Positions 23,400 to 33,283 of a stretch of DNA of 64,000 nucleotides are shown here, in pieces. Each line of letters starts with the position of its first letter. Within the stretch, counting starts at the first letter, position 1. Made by a program: the position numbers and the translations under genes. A model generated the notes under the pieces. The model ran no database searches. It had not been told where the DNA came from and saw nothing but the letters and a program-made list of their open reading frames with translations. The DNA is from Parelaphostrongylus tenuis (taxonomy: Eukaryota > Nematoda > Chromadorea > Rhabditida > Metastrongylidae): NCBI GenBank assembly GCA_019055375.1, contig JAHQIW010005485.1, forward strand, positions 124,001 to 188,000. The letters run 5' to 3'.

Positions 23400-26200
23400 T
23401 TGAAAAGACTGCAACAACAAATGGAGCGGTGGACACATAAGAAGAGCTGAAGGATTATGAGTTACTTAAACGCAAACAAAAAAAAGCTCACCTTGGATAG
23501 TACTCATCATCTGTGTAGTAACGCGGCCTCTGAAATTGTGAATTACTTGCGTAAAAGTGAAGACTGGAGTTTTCATCTCCTTTCCTTTCTTTCCAAGTGT
23601 ATATGGAATTTTGTAGATTTCTTTTCAAAAAATTCTCCAGCCAACCTCTGTTACTTCATACGAATCTTCTACACTAGTGCTTTCGTCCTCATAGTCTGCT
23701 TGAGTATCATTCTAAATAAAGGAAGTTTGTATTATATGCTTAATTAAAGGTTTACCAATGATTTGTCGTCTCGTTGCTATTAAGAATTTTTGGTTATAAA
23801 CAGCCTGGTTCATACCCCAGTAAGCTGACAGAGTTCAACATTCTATTGCGTAGACTAGCAAGAAGGGAACCTCTGTCTCGGCAGAGCGCAAAAGACCTTT
23901 CTAGTTACTTTGCTGTCAAAACAGATTATTCACTGGTGCATCTAAATAGAGCGCAGTAGTATCCGTACCTTTCTTGTGAATCTAGTGCGCGAAGGCGGCA
24001 AATGTAATTTAGTGGCCCTACCAATTTAGATGATAGCTAAGGAGGCCGCAAACGGTACAGATGATTACTTAAGTCTGATGAGCGGTGCTTCAGTAATTTC
24101 GCATTCATTTACGTTATAGTTGCAAACTTGTAAATGCAACCCGATTTATCTCATTCATGAGCTGAAGTGAGGATATGTCGATACTAGTGACATGAAAAAA
24201 CAAGAAAAGTTTAGGATTGTCAACTAATCCAATGAAATAATTCTGCATAGAATAATCTACATTGCTAAGTACTGAATAAAGCGCAAAGACACGGTACCCT
24301 AGTCGATTATTTATGAATTATATCTTCTGAACCATCTATCATTACTTTTTGTGTTGATATCCCCTGTGACCTCAAATTGCTGCCGCTGCGCAAAGGACTA
24401 ATATATCACTCGTTTTCTTGACGAATACTATGAAATTTATTGAAAAACGGAACTGCTAAAGCTGAAAAAAATTGAACTCACCGCTAGCTTTTTTGAAGAA
24501 AATGTGACTTTCTGAAAACAAAAAAGCTGAATAAATTTTCTAATTCTCAGTTCTCGTAGTCCTCATTTGATCGAAAAATTCAACTGTCTCAATTTTTCAT
24601 TTCCCAGCTAATATTGGACAGTCGCATTTTTTTATTTATCAGCTATTATTGGACAGTCGCTAAATTCCAACATTCGTGTTAACTTTTGCAACCACAAAGC
24701 AAAGACAACACTTTACCCAATGGCACGTTTTCAACAAAACTACTTTCAATCGCGGCCGATGACTTTACGTCAATCGACTATTAGATAACCTGAGAACTTG
24801 GTCGGCTTATATGGAAGAATTCAAACTGTCGCTGCAAGATATAGATAATAAATATCATTCTTGGTTTTGCTGATTCGATACCAAAAAAAGGCTGACCTGC
24901 CATAGGAAGTGGTTCACATCTTAGGATGTTAGTACCAAGGTCTCTGGGGCCAGCTGACCTTCTCCAGTTTACAGGAGGTGTCGCCTGCCGTAACTAAGAA
25001 GTGGTATGCCCTAATATGGTTTTGCCGAACTTACAAATTCAAAGGCTGGCAGCTGGTAGATGCAAAAGAACGCATCGAACGTAGGAAGTGCAAGGACCAG
25101 CACGATATGAAATCGTTCAGGAAAATGATCTCAACACTTGTTTGCGATAGGAATCCACAAAAATTTGAAGTAGGAAAACATATAATCTAAACGCAGGCGG
25201 AATCCATAATCATCAGCGTGTGACTGAAAAACAGCAGTGTACTCCGCTCTGATAAATCTCGATTGTTCGGTTGTTTTCGTGTTCGAAGGATGGGCGTTGA
25301 AAGAAAAAAGCAATAGAAAAGACTTTCCCACACAAAAGTGCCTCCTGATAGCAAGGAGTTGTGATTTCTTAGAAATTCTGTAAAAAAAAATAGTGCCATT
25401 CTCTACAGTCTGGAATAGATCGGCTTTAGAAGACAACGAAGCTAATCGTAAGCAGAACTGCATTGAAATGAATATATATCGGAATGTGTCAATGTTAATG
25501 CTATTTATCCAAAGGTAGCAACAATCATTCTTGAAAACCGAAGAAATCTCATCTATTTTGTTTTACGTAAAACTACTCGAAATGAGATCAGCTATGTTCA
25601 AAAAGAATTCAACAACGGTGTGCTGCTGATTTGCGTTTGTGAAAAACAGTAAGATTTATCTGCTCTCAGTGTCAGAGAGAAGAGGAGAGGTGGGAACAAG
25701 TTGTTCAAGAATGATACACAGTTCATAGAAAATAAATGAGTGAGGTGGCACAAGACCTATTCTGTTTTGCAATCTTTCCGAACGATTTCAACGAATTCCA
25801 CGAGACGAACAAAGTCATCACATCATCGGTGAGGGAGGCTTTTCTTAAAGCTTGTTGCGGAATTCATGACAGCCACAGCCATGTGAATTGGTGCACTTAG
25901 TAAAAAAAATTATTCAGCGTCTCGATGTCAGGTGTTTCCGCTAGTTTTTGTAATAAATACACTGAGGAAATTTGTTATGAACTAAGGCAGAATGACCACA
26001 ATATATACAATATATTGGATGATTTTGCTGCTTTGGAAAGGAGCCGCTACCACCACATGGTGTTTCTTGCTGGGATGATTTATATATCTAGGTAGACAAT
26101 CGCTCGCGAAATGCATACGAATGAGAACATGAATCCTCTTCAAAGATAAAAAATTGAGAAAGACTGAGACAAATGAAAGGTAATGAAAGGTAAAATGGGA
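23400..26200. other. No gene I can support
   Basis: Open stretches exist, such as 25131-25463 on the minus strand (110 codons) and 24978-25190 on the plus strand behind CAGTTTACAG, but they lack a consistent chain of exons or a recognisable motif. The missing exons of DPP-IV-like gene B should lie here if the gene is intact. Confidence 0.45.
24605..24660. repeat. Short tandem duplication, 35-bp period
   Basis: CAGCTAATATTGGACAGTCGC at 24605-24625 is repeated with one change at 24640-24660. Confidence 0.8.
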
Positions 26201-26218
26201 ACTCTGTCTATATCAAAG

Positions 26219-26515
26219 AATAATGATAAGTGATAAAGCTTCTAACGTTGATCAATCTCAGAGGGAATTGCTCATCTTCAATCTCAAACTTCGTTTGAGG
26301 TAGTTTCATGCATATCTGGCCTTTCATAATGACTCGCGGTGGCCACCCGCTGTATCGAGTCAATGCTGCAGATCGTCCCAGACAAGTTTGGGACCAGTCT
26401 GGTACCAATTTACTGTCTCCAAAAGGATGGATAGCTTAGTGAGTTATGAGCGCGAGATCGAATCATCAGTCTTGTGTGCGACGCAGAGCACCTCAAACCA
26501 CCGCGCCCGATATGC
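26219..26515 (-). mobile_element. tRNA-derived SINE, copy 5 (near full length)
   Basis: Read on the minus strand it has the head GCGCGGTGGTTTGAGG, B-box GATTCGATCTCGC, CAGACTTGTCTGGGA-like body, and tail AAGGCCAGATATGCAT and AGCTTTATCACTTATC. It matches copy 3 over its whole length. Confidence 0.75.
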
Positions 26516-26617
26516 TCATTTTGCCATATTATTACAATATATTGACTAATTATAGATAAAGAAAACTTCAAAGATGTACGATTGTCTATAAGTTCCCCAT
26601 CAGTTCAATTATCGTAC

Positions 26618-26706
26618 CTCGTTAGTGGACAGTATTCGGGCGTTCTCTACTGCCGGATAGACATCTAATATCAGATCTTCGTCGAATATCAAGTGCCTTG
26701 TATTGC
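26618..26706 (-). CDS. Candidate exon, DPP-IV-like (gene B), second exon
   Basis: The acceptor TGCATTTAG precedes NTRHLIFDEDLILDVYPAVE, then NARILSTNE before GAG|GTACGA (phase 1 to 0). Joined to the 27153 exon it gives SGTWTSGNTRHLIFDED, matching the first blade of DPP-IV-family propellers. The next exons are not found; a SINE lies in the following intron. Confidence 0.45.
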
Positions 26707-27152
26707 CTAAATGCAATGAATTCAAATGCGCTGGAATTTTCTCTCTGTGTATGGTCATACGAGGCCATACTGGTTCCATCCTTTGATGCTTTTACATAGC
26801 TTTTTGTTCAGTTTTCTATTCAGTAGCAATGGCATCGCGTTTCTTTGGAAAAGACGTCGTTAGGAATGTGTAAGGTGTTTGACAACGACATGTTTTATGA
26901 CAGATTTTTCCTTGCGTACTCGCAAAAATCTAGAATTCAATAGAATTCAAAATTCACCAAGCTATGTACTTACTCAACAACCGTTCATTTTACATTTTAC
27001 ACTTTGGGAACGGTTCCATCGTCGTCAAATGATCTCATGGAAACTCGTTTAGCTTTTAGTTGTTCGATTTCAATGTATTTTATGCATATCGATCACCATC
27101 GAGCAACCATTCTTTCGTAACTCAGGAAGTAATTACAAACTATTAAGCTCAC

Positions 27153-27276
27153 CACTTGTCCAGGTTCCACTGTACATCTTGAATTTGGCTTTGGCCGGTA
27201 ATTTCGGTATAAGTACATTCGTCTTGCAACGGGTGTGATTGGAGTCTGTGTGACCAACTGGCGGCGTGGCTGGCGC
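27153..27276 (-). CDS. Candidate exon, DPP-IV-like (gene B), first seen exon
   Basis: Between TTATTCGCAG and G|GTGAGC the phase-0 frame reads APATPPVGHTDSNHTRCKTN, then KLPAKAKFKMYSGTWTS. KxYSxxWxS is the start of the DPP-IV propeller (KLYSLRWIS in the human protein). All three frames are open in this GC-rich exon; this one is chosen because it joins to the next exon in phase 1. Confidence 0.45.
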
Positions 27277-28395
27277 CTGCGAATAAAATACATGAGATAC
27301 CAATACCACCATTTCTACTATCCATTCCCTTTTGTGTCCTTTTTTGAAAGCAACTAGTTAGTGTACTTACTAATTTTTGACACTCATATAAAATGCCTAA
27401 ATAAGTGACATTGGATAAACATTAGGAGCTGCGGAGCTGACAAAATAGAGTACTGTGGAAATCTTCTCAAATCATTTTTTGCCCTCACTGTCACTTTTAT
27501 CAAGGATAGATAAGTAATGACAAAACATCGAATAATGATACAGCGAGCCTAGATGATCTCATGCATATCGTCCGAAGCAGATATTTCAATATCGAACAAT
27601 AAATGATTTATCGACACTGGATGAGCCGAAAAGTTGGAAACTACGTAGATCCGATGGAGAGAATTTTCGTTATTGCCTTTACCATCCACCTAACTTCTAT
27701 CCAGCATTTGTTAACTTAAAAAAATTGAACATAAAGAAAATTCAGGACGAGATTCTACTGCTGAAAACTTCCAACGCAAAAAAGTCAGATATTAACACCG
27801 ACGATGCAATGGCAATGTCATGGCGTCGCATTGCATGGAATGCTGCTCAGTTACCCACAGACCAAAATAACAATTTTGTTGTAAGCGAAATAATACAAAT
27901 GGCTTTGGAAAATCATAGTACCCAATTCGATAGAATTGAAGACTTGCACATCGTTAATAAAAATCGTTTTGAATGGCCTTCATTCCAATAATGATGTCAA
28001 AAGCGAGCTGACGTATACTGGTCTGAACTAGAGTTTATATAAGATGAATTGTACGCAGGCAGTCCATACCGGGTATTATGCGGATGAAAAGTTCATATTT
28101 TCTCAATGGTATCAAGCTACAAAAAGTTTTTTCTCTTCATTTTCCTTTCACGAGCGATAAAAAATCTCTTTCCATCACTATTTCCACTACACGCTTTAAT
28201 TTATTGTTGGTGTTTCCAATAGAAAAAGCAATATTTTCCGTGATTCATGCTCACTGATATGTCGGTGATTGGTCGACCGGAGTTTGAACCAGCAAGAATT
28301 CCTCTCGGCCAGTGAAAAGAACAGATAACACTTATCAGCGGTCCCTTCTGAAAATAAAAGTTTTTGGATGATGGTTTTCCAAAGTATACATTGAC

Positions 28396-28526
28396 CACTC
28401 TTCAGAAGTGGAAATCTCGTTCACAACAAATACCCTGTTCTCCTTGAATATCACGGCAGTGTAGCTGTGCGGCGACATCATTGCAGCATCAAAAGTTATT
28501 GTCTCGTTTTTTTCAAATACCTGCAT
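28396..28526 (-). CDS. Candidate exon, DPP-IV-like N-terminal propeller (gene A, next exon)
   Basis: The acceptor GTTACTTTCAG precedes MQVFEKNETITFDAAMMSPH, then SYTAVIFKENRVFVVNEIST. It continues the 28639 exon in phase 0. The stretch FDAxxxSPHxYTAVIFK resembles the SPDGxFILLxY blade of DPP-IV proteins. The 3' end is uncertain, because the frame stays open to a stop near 28335 and several donors are possible. A further open piece (FHWPRGILAGSNSGRPITDI) follows at 28200-28350 behind a TATTTTCAG. Confidence 0.45.
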
Positions 28527-28638
28527 CTGAAAGTAACAAACGATCGATTGCCATGTTTTGCAAAGACAAGGAATGAGCGTACACTGAATGCCGCATTGCA
28601 GTTGTCTGTGCAATTGCGTGGACTTGCGTAGCAGACAC

Positions 28639-28792
28639 CTTCAGGAGGACAGCTGAACACCACGAAGCCCTTCTAAACACTTCAACAATTGAACCGTCAC
28701 ACATCTTCATGAGCATTATTGCCTTTTTTCTAACTAGTTTGTTGTAATTTGAGTCCATTCCTGAATGAAGCGTTCCTTGTCGGAACAGTTCT
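28639..28792 (-). CDS. Candidate exon, DPP-IV-like N-terminal propeller (gene A)
   Basis: The acceptor GGGCATTTAG precedes ELFRQGTLHSGMDSNYNKLV, then AIMLMKMCDGSIVEVFRRAS, ending VLLK at AAG|GTGTCT (phase 2 to 0). The pattern GTxxSGxxxxxxxxxxxIxLxxxxxGxxxxF is like the start of the dipeptidyl-peptidase IV beta-propeller. The splice sites are good; the family assignment is tentative. Confidence 0.5.
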
Positions 28793-30036
28793 CTAAATGC
28801 CCGGAATAACTTCAGCCAAGACGACTCTTTTCACACTAATTTTTTCTTCTTTTCCAAAATTGAAATACTGCTAATGTAAGAGCATCAGCTTTATTGTAAT
28901 CTTGTAACTTTCAACATTCTGAAGCATTGACTTCTCATGGAACGTGTCCCTAATAATTGTAGAAAGTCTCTTAACTATGCCATCTACAAACAAATAGACG
29001 AAATACTTAGAAAGTGAACCCTTGCACTTGGTTGAGTTCATTTTACAAATGAAAATGAATGGAATGCTAGACGGACGGCAGTGACAACTGTATGGAAGCG
29101 AGCCCTTTTTACATGCACAAAAAATGAATATTTGATGAACAAGCATCCTGAAAATGCTTCGTCATTATCCTCTTTTCGCCTACCTAATTTTGAGGGAGTA
29201 AGCTATTTAATATGCATATCGATATCACAGATTTGCCTATTATTATTGTTCTATGATAAATCAATAGCGAGAATATGTGCTCCTCCTTCAGAGAGGAATA
29301 AAACATTAACCAAAAATAGATGTGATTTAGCTCTAAGAGAGTTTAGATTCAGGAAGGTGTTCATCTTCTTAAATCAAACCATTGAAATGTTGCGTCGAAT
29401 GGTCAAAAATAATACTATACAACAACAAAGTAATCGACTGCGTCAGCATCACAACAAGGGCTTAGACACGACTCATTTAATGGCTTATTCATTGAGGACT
29501 GATACCATGTCTCGTCTAAATCAATAATTGGAAACTACAGATGCTGTCAATAGTAGGAAAACCATGGAAGCTACATAGAAGACTAAATGGGATTCAGGAA
29601 GGCAATTAGCGACATGAAAGGTCAGAAGGAGTTGCAGTGAAGAGACGAACACTCAGCACTGCGGTCATCTCTTCGACTCGACGACTTCTATCACAAAACC
29701 ACTAATATGTCGACGACAAAGTAAATCTGATATTTGATCAGTCTCAAGATCAGTAATCGGTGGGTACGAGTCGTTAGCAACGAAGTCTCAACGATCAAGG
29801 GGGATGTCAAGTGGCGCCCAGCCGAACAACAATGACTGACAGTCAAAATCAAAATATTAGGAAGATTTTTGAGGGAGAAAGTAGTGTTCTTTTCGTATAA
29901 TCCGGCTAGCATAGGCACTGGGCAAATTCATCACTTAGAAGGATGTATTCTTGATGACGTATGCTTGAACATTTCGATAAGCTGGAAGTTAATAAGTGAT
30001 AGGATAATACGCTACAACTCTATAAATAATACTTAC

Positions 30037-30108
30037 GTCTTCCTCAGAGGGAGCGCAAGGTGCTTGGTTGACCATACCAAGGAGTATGAGCAGGATTGAA
30101 AACCACAT
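30037..30108 (-). CDS. First exon of a secreted protein (signal peptide)
   Basis: Directly behind the acceptor ATATTTCCCAG, an ATG opens MWFSILLILLGM, then VNQAPCAPSEED, and stops cleanly at an ideal donor GAC|GTAAGT after 24 codons. A hydrophobic core followed by AxC/A-type cleavage residues makes a signal peptide. An acceptor right before the ATG fits a spliced-leader trans-splice site. It may be the start of the DPP-IV-like model at 28.2-28.8 kb; the connecting exons are not identified. Confidence 0.6.
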
Positions 30109-30450
30109 CTGGGAAATATAGAGCAGAGATTAGCATGAAGAGCGCAAAAATAGGAAAGAAGTATGACTTGATTCATTAGTAGAACAGTTGGAGTAACAAG
30201 ATGTTAAAGAACACAGTATAAAGTAATAGCGAAATTCAACAACGACAAAATTACTGCAGAGCAAAGACGTGAAATGAAACACGAAACAATCTCTTACCAT
30301 AGCCGGAGTTCCCGCGCTAACCGTACAGATCACGGTGACGATCTGAACGACGTGACTGCCAACGAATTTACTGGCCTACATGCTTAGCAGTTCTGAACAA
30401 TAAATATATAACTTCTCTGGTGAAGAATTATACCAATGCTAGTGGTCTGG

Positions 30451-30735
30451 AAAGGATAAGGGATAAAGCTAGCGGTGTTGATCTGTCCCTGAGAGAAGCG
30501 CCTCTATGCATTTGATTCCACTGAACACCGTTGGAGGTGGCTGGGATGCCTATGTTGCTACTGCGATAACTTGTGGTAGCCCACTCATGTATCAAGTTAG
30601 TACTGCTGAACAGGTCTTGTATTAATTTGCATACTCTAAAAGGAAGAAGAGTTTGATGAGTGTGGGGTGCGAGATCGAAGAACGACCAAGTGTGTATTGC
30701 AAGAAATCTCTAATCTCTACGCATCAGGCACCCCA
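30451..30735 (-). mobile_element. tRNA-derived SINE, copy 6 (diverged)
   Basis: On the minus strand it shows TTCGATCTCGCACCC, the family body in decayed form and the tail GATCAACACCGCTAGC, TTTATCCCTTATCC. It has the same long 3' subtype as copies 3 and 5, but older. Confidence 0.65.
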
Positions 30736-30982
30736 TCAATGATATGCAGTTTGCATTTATCAATAGTTCTTCATCGCAAAAATGAAGAAGATTGTCGTGT
30801 TTTCAGTAAGCAAAACGTCAAGTACCATCTTAATGGGGCGATCTAAGCTATATACTGCTAACTAGTAACTTGTAGAGAAAAGCAATGACTTAATCTGAGA
30901 TTTTGCATTTCCAAATAACAAATATTGAGCGCGCTTAAATCTTCAAATAAATCATAAGCCCCTACAGAAAAGCCGTTCTTAC

Positions 30983-31042
30983 GAATTCGGAATAGTGCAA
31001 TTTCAATTGGTTTTTTCTCTTTCCTCTCTTTCCTTCTTTTTT
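30983..31042 (-). CDS. Candidate exon, unknown protein (pairs with 31102-31228)
   Basis: After a run of T ending TTTAG the frame is KRRKERKEKKPIEIALFRI, leaving at TTC|GTAAGA (phase 1 to 1). It is very basic. It supports the upstream exon by phase only. Confidence 0.38.
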
Positions 31043-31101
31043 CTAAAAAAAAAAAATCGAAATCTTGTTAGTGTAGACTGGAAAAAATTAGTACTAAATA
31101 C

Positions 31102-31228
31102 CTGTAACGTTTCTAAACAGTTCGGCATTTTTCAAGATGAGCTCTGCTGGCTTACTGTAACAATGTACTCCTGCTGCATTATTGTAATTTATATCAACTC
31201 TGCAATGGGTCGGAACTGTCATGATCGG
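31102..31228 (-). CDS. Candidate exon, unknown protein
   Basis: Behind ACTACTCTAG the frame reads PIMTVPTHCRVDINYNNAAG, then VHCYSKPAELILKNAELFRN, ending at ACAG|GTATTT (phase 0 to 1). A 59-nt intron separates it from 30983-31042, the size usual for nematodes. I do not recognise the protein. Confidence 0.42.
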
Positions 31229-31631
31229 CTAGAGTAGTTTAAAGTCCCGAAAGGATATTTTAGAATGTTTTGAAGCAAGTAAGAGGCATACGAAAATCAT
31301 AAAAAATTAGAGGTTTGAGTAAGAGATGAAATCTGAGCGAGAAAGAATAGACAATATTGGTTGATCTGTGGGAATCATCATTTATATTTGATATAATAAG
31401 TATAATCCATTATTCTGATTTCACTGGAATAACAAGGATTTTTCAGCTAATATACAGGTTAGTGAACTCGTTCAAAAAGTCTTTGCAGTTTTCCAGGCAC
31501 GGAATAAACTCTTTCCTTGTTGAGGGCCACAACGTTCGAATTGGCACAAGTTATAGAATAAAAAATGTAAGGAAAGGTTTTCTTGCACCAAAATGAGTCA
31601 TTAGATACAAAATGACTTCTATAGAACTTAC

Positions 31632-31689
31632 ATTGTCCACGATATTTCGTCACAGATGGATCTTTAAAAGAAACATCGTCGGAAATGTG
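31632..31689 (-). CDS. Candidate short exon, unknown protein
   Basis: The acceptor TTTTTCTTAG precedes HISDDVSFKDPSVTKYRGQ, with an ideal donor CAAT|GTAAGT (phase 0 to 1). Its partner exons are unclear; the next exon that I can see does not match in phase. Confidence 0.4.
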
Positions 31690-31699
31690 CTAAGAAAAA

Positions 31700-33200
31700 C
31701 AAATATGCGTTCAGTAAAAACATCTCTAGAGCTATCGATGTTTTTTCTTCAGTTTTTTTTTTGTATCAAATGCTAGTTGTGTTGTCTCATATACATCTAT
31801 GAGAGCGAGTTCGTAACTACAACCTCACAAGGTAGCAATGCCTATTAAACCACTGCGCCTTGTTAATGAATTGGTGCTGGTTTGGCCTCAGTACACCTGC
31901 TTAGGATTTCTGAGCTATGAAGTTGTTGACAGACCACGTAGCTACAAAGCACAGTGGGTAGAATTGACCACCATCTATACTTCTAGAAACATATGGGTTA
32001 AATTGTCAAGGTCTTGAACCCATGGCTATCACATTGACATAGTAATGAAAAAAGCACTGCTAGGTCTTTGATTTTCTTACCAAAGGAGTCCTTGTGAAAT
32101 TTTGCTCTCGCTCTTACTGATGTTCCAATTATTTCCAGATATCCCTGAGTAAACTTCTACTGTTTCATTCTATCTATGAAAAATTCACTCTTAAGCCTCC
32201 TGACGTCGCTACAAACACTGCCTTTCAATCGACTGTTTTTTGAGACTCGTCATAGAATTTCGAAATATTCTGAGAAATCGTAAGCCTCTAACATACCAAA
32301 CTCGAATAGGCTTAATAAGTTTGTCACTACAAATACTTTCGATCAAAAATATTCATGAGATACACCGAGCAAAAGTATAACGTAAATATGCAGACGTATG
32401 GTGAGACAGGTACAAGGGAACTCATAGTCACAAAATATAGCACTCTTCGAGTGCGAACAATATCTCAGTGTCTTACACTTCTGTAACACTGAATCACTTA
32501 GTGTTATCACAATGCTCACCTTCAGGAAGACGGTAGTAACCCTGGTCAACAAAACATCAACAATTGTTGTTCATCAACTGACCGGATTTACATTCCAAAT
32601 CTATAGAAAATAACATTTCTCAAAAGTTTAGATAAATAATGGAGTGAAACACAATGAGATAAAAGGGCAGCCGAAATAAAGCTAGTAACACAACTGCATG
32701 AAGTGAGACATGAAGACCTACACATCACAACCAAATTCGACACTAGCCAAATGTATATAGAACACACATGACGATAAACAACAATGACACGAAACGCAAA
32801 CCCTATCAGTTTTCTTACATTTTAAATGTTACTGGATCAATTTCTTTGAGGAGTACTCGATCTATCCTTAGATTTGAGGGTGCTATACATTCAAGAGTTG
32901 CGTTGAGGACATAAATAGGGCTTTCGTTCAATTTTACTTCAAAAAGCACCCAACTATGAACTAAGAAGTAAATACAGCCATATTATGAAGATATCGACAC
33001 GAAAAACGTTGGTAATCTAACACCAATTTGTTGGTGTAGGAATCACAATGTATCCGCAATTATTCATATCACATTTTAAAGCAAATGAAGATAAACAGTA
33101 AACAAATGGATATGGTGTGTATATAAATGCTTAAAATCTCATAAAAAGCACTGAAAGTCGTAGAAACCAGTAATATGTCGGTAGCCAACTACTCAAATAT
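31700..33200. other. Region downstream of the Melted-like gene; no feature recognised
   Basis: This stretch should contain the 3' untranslated region and poly-A site of the Melted-like gene. I found no canonical AATAAA on the minus strand close to the stop; variants cannot be excluded. Confidence 0.4.
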
Positions 33201-33202
33201 TG

Positions 33203-33283
33203 TCAGCTGGCGTCTCTCCTAGCGTGCGCAACAGCTATTTGTAAGTATTGAAGCCATTCCTCTGCTTTTTTCTCATCGGTGGC
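33203..33283 (-). CDS. Melted-like gene, last exon (PH C-terminal helix and stop)
   Basis: The acceptor TTTGTTATAG precedes [20 protein letters not shown], ending RRDAS and TGA. The EEWLQ tryptophan is the invariant residue of the PH C-terminal helix. The preceding intron is 4.5 kb and holds two RTE insertions. No AATAAA was seen just downstream. Confidence 0.88.
   Translation of the reverse strand, partial: ATDEKKAEEWLQYLQIAVAHARRDAS

Noticed and set aside
31450..31540. Possible exon with FIPCLENCKDFLNEFTNLYI on the minus strand.
   Set aside because: All three frames are open, the acceptor is poor, and joining it to the 31632 exon creates a stop codon at the junction.
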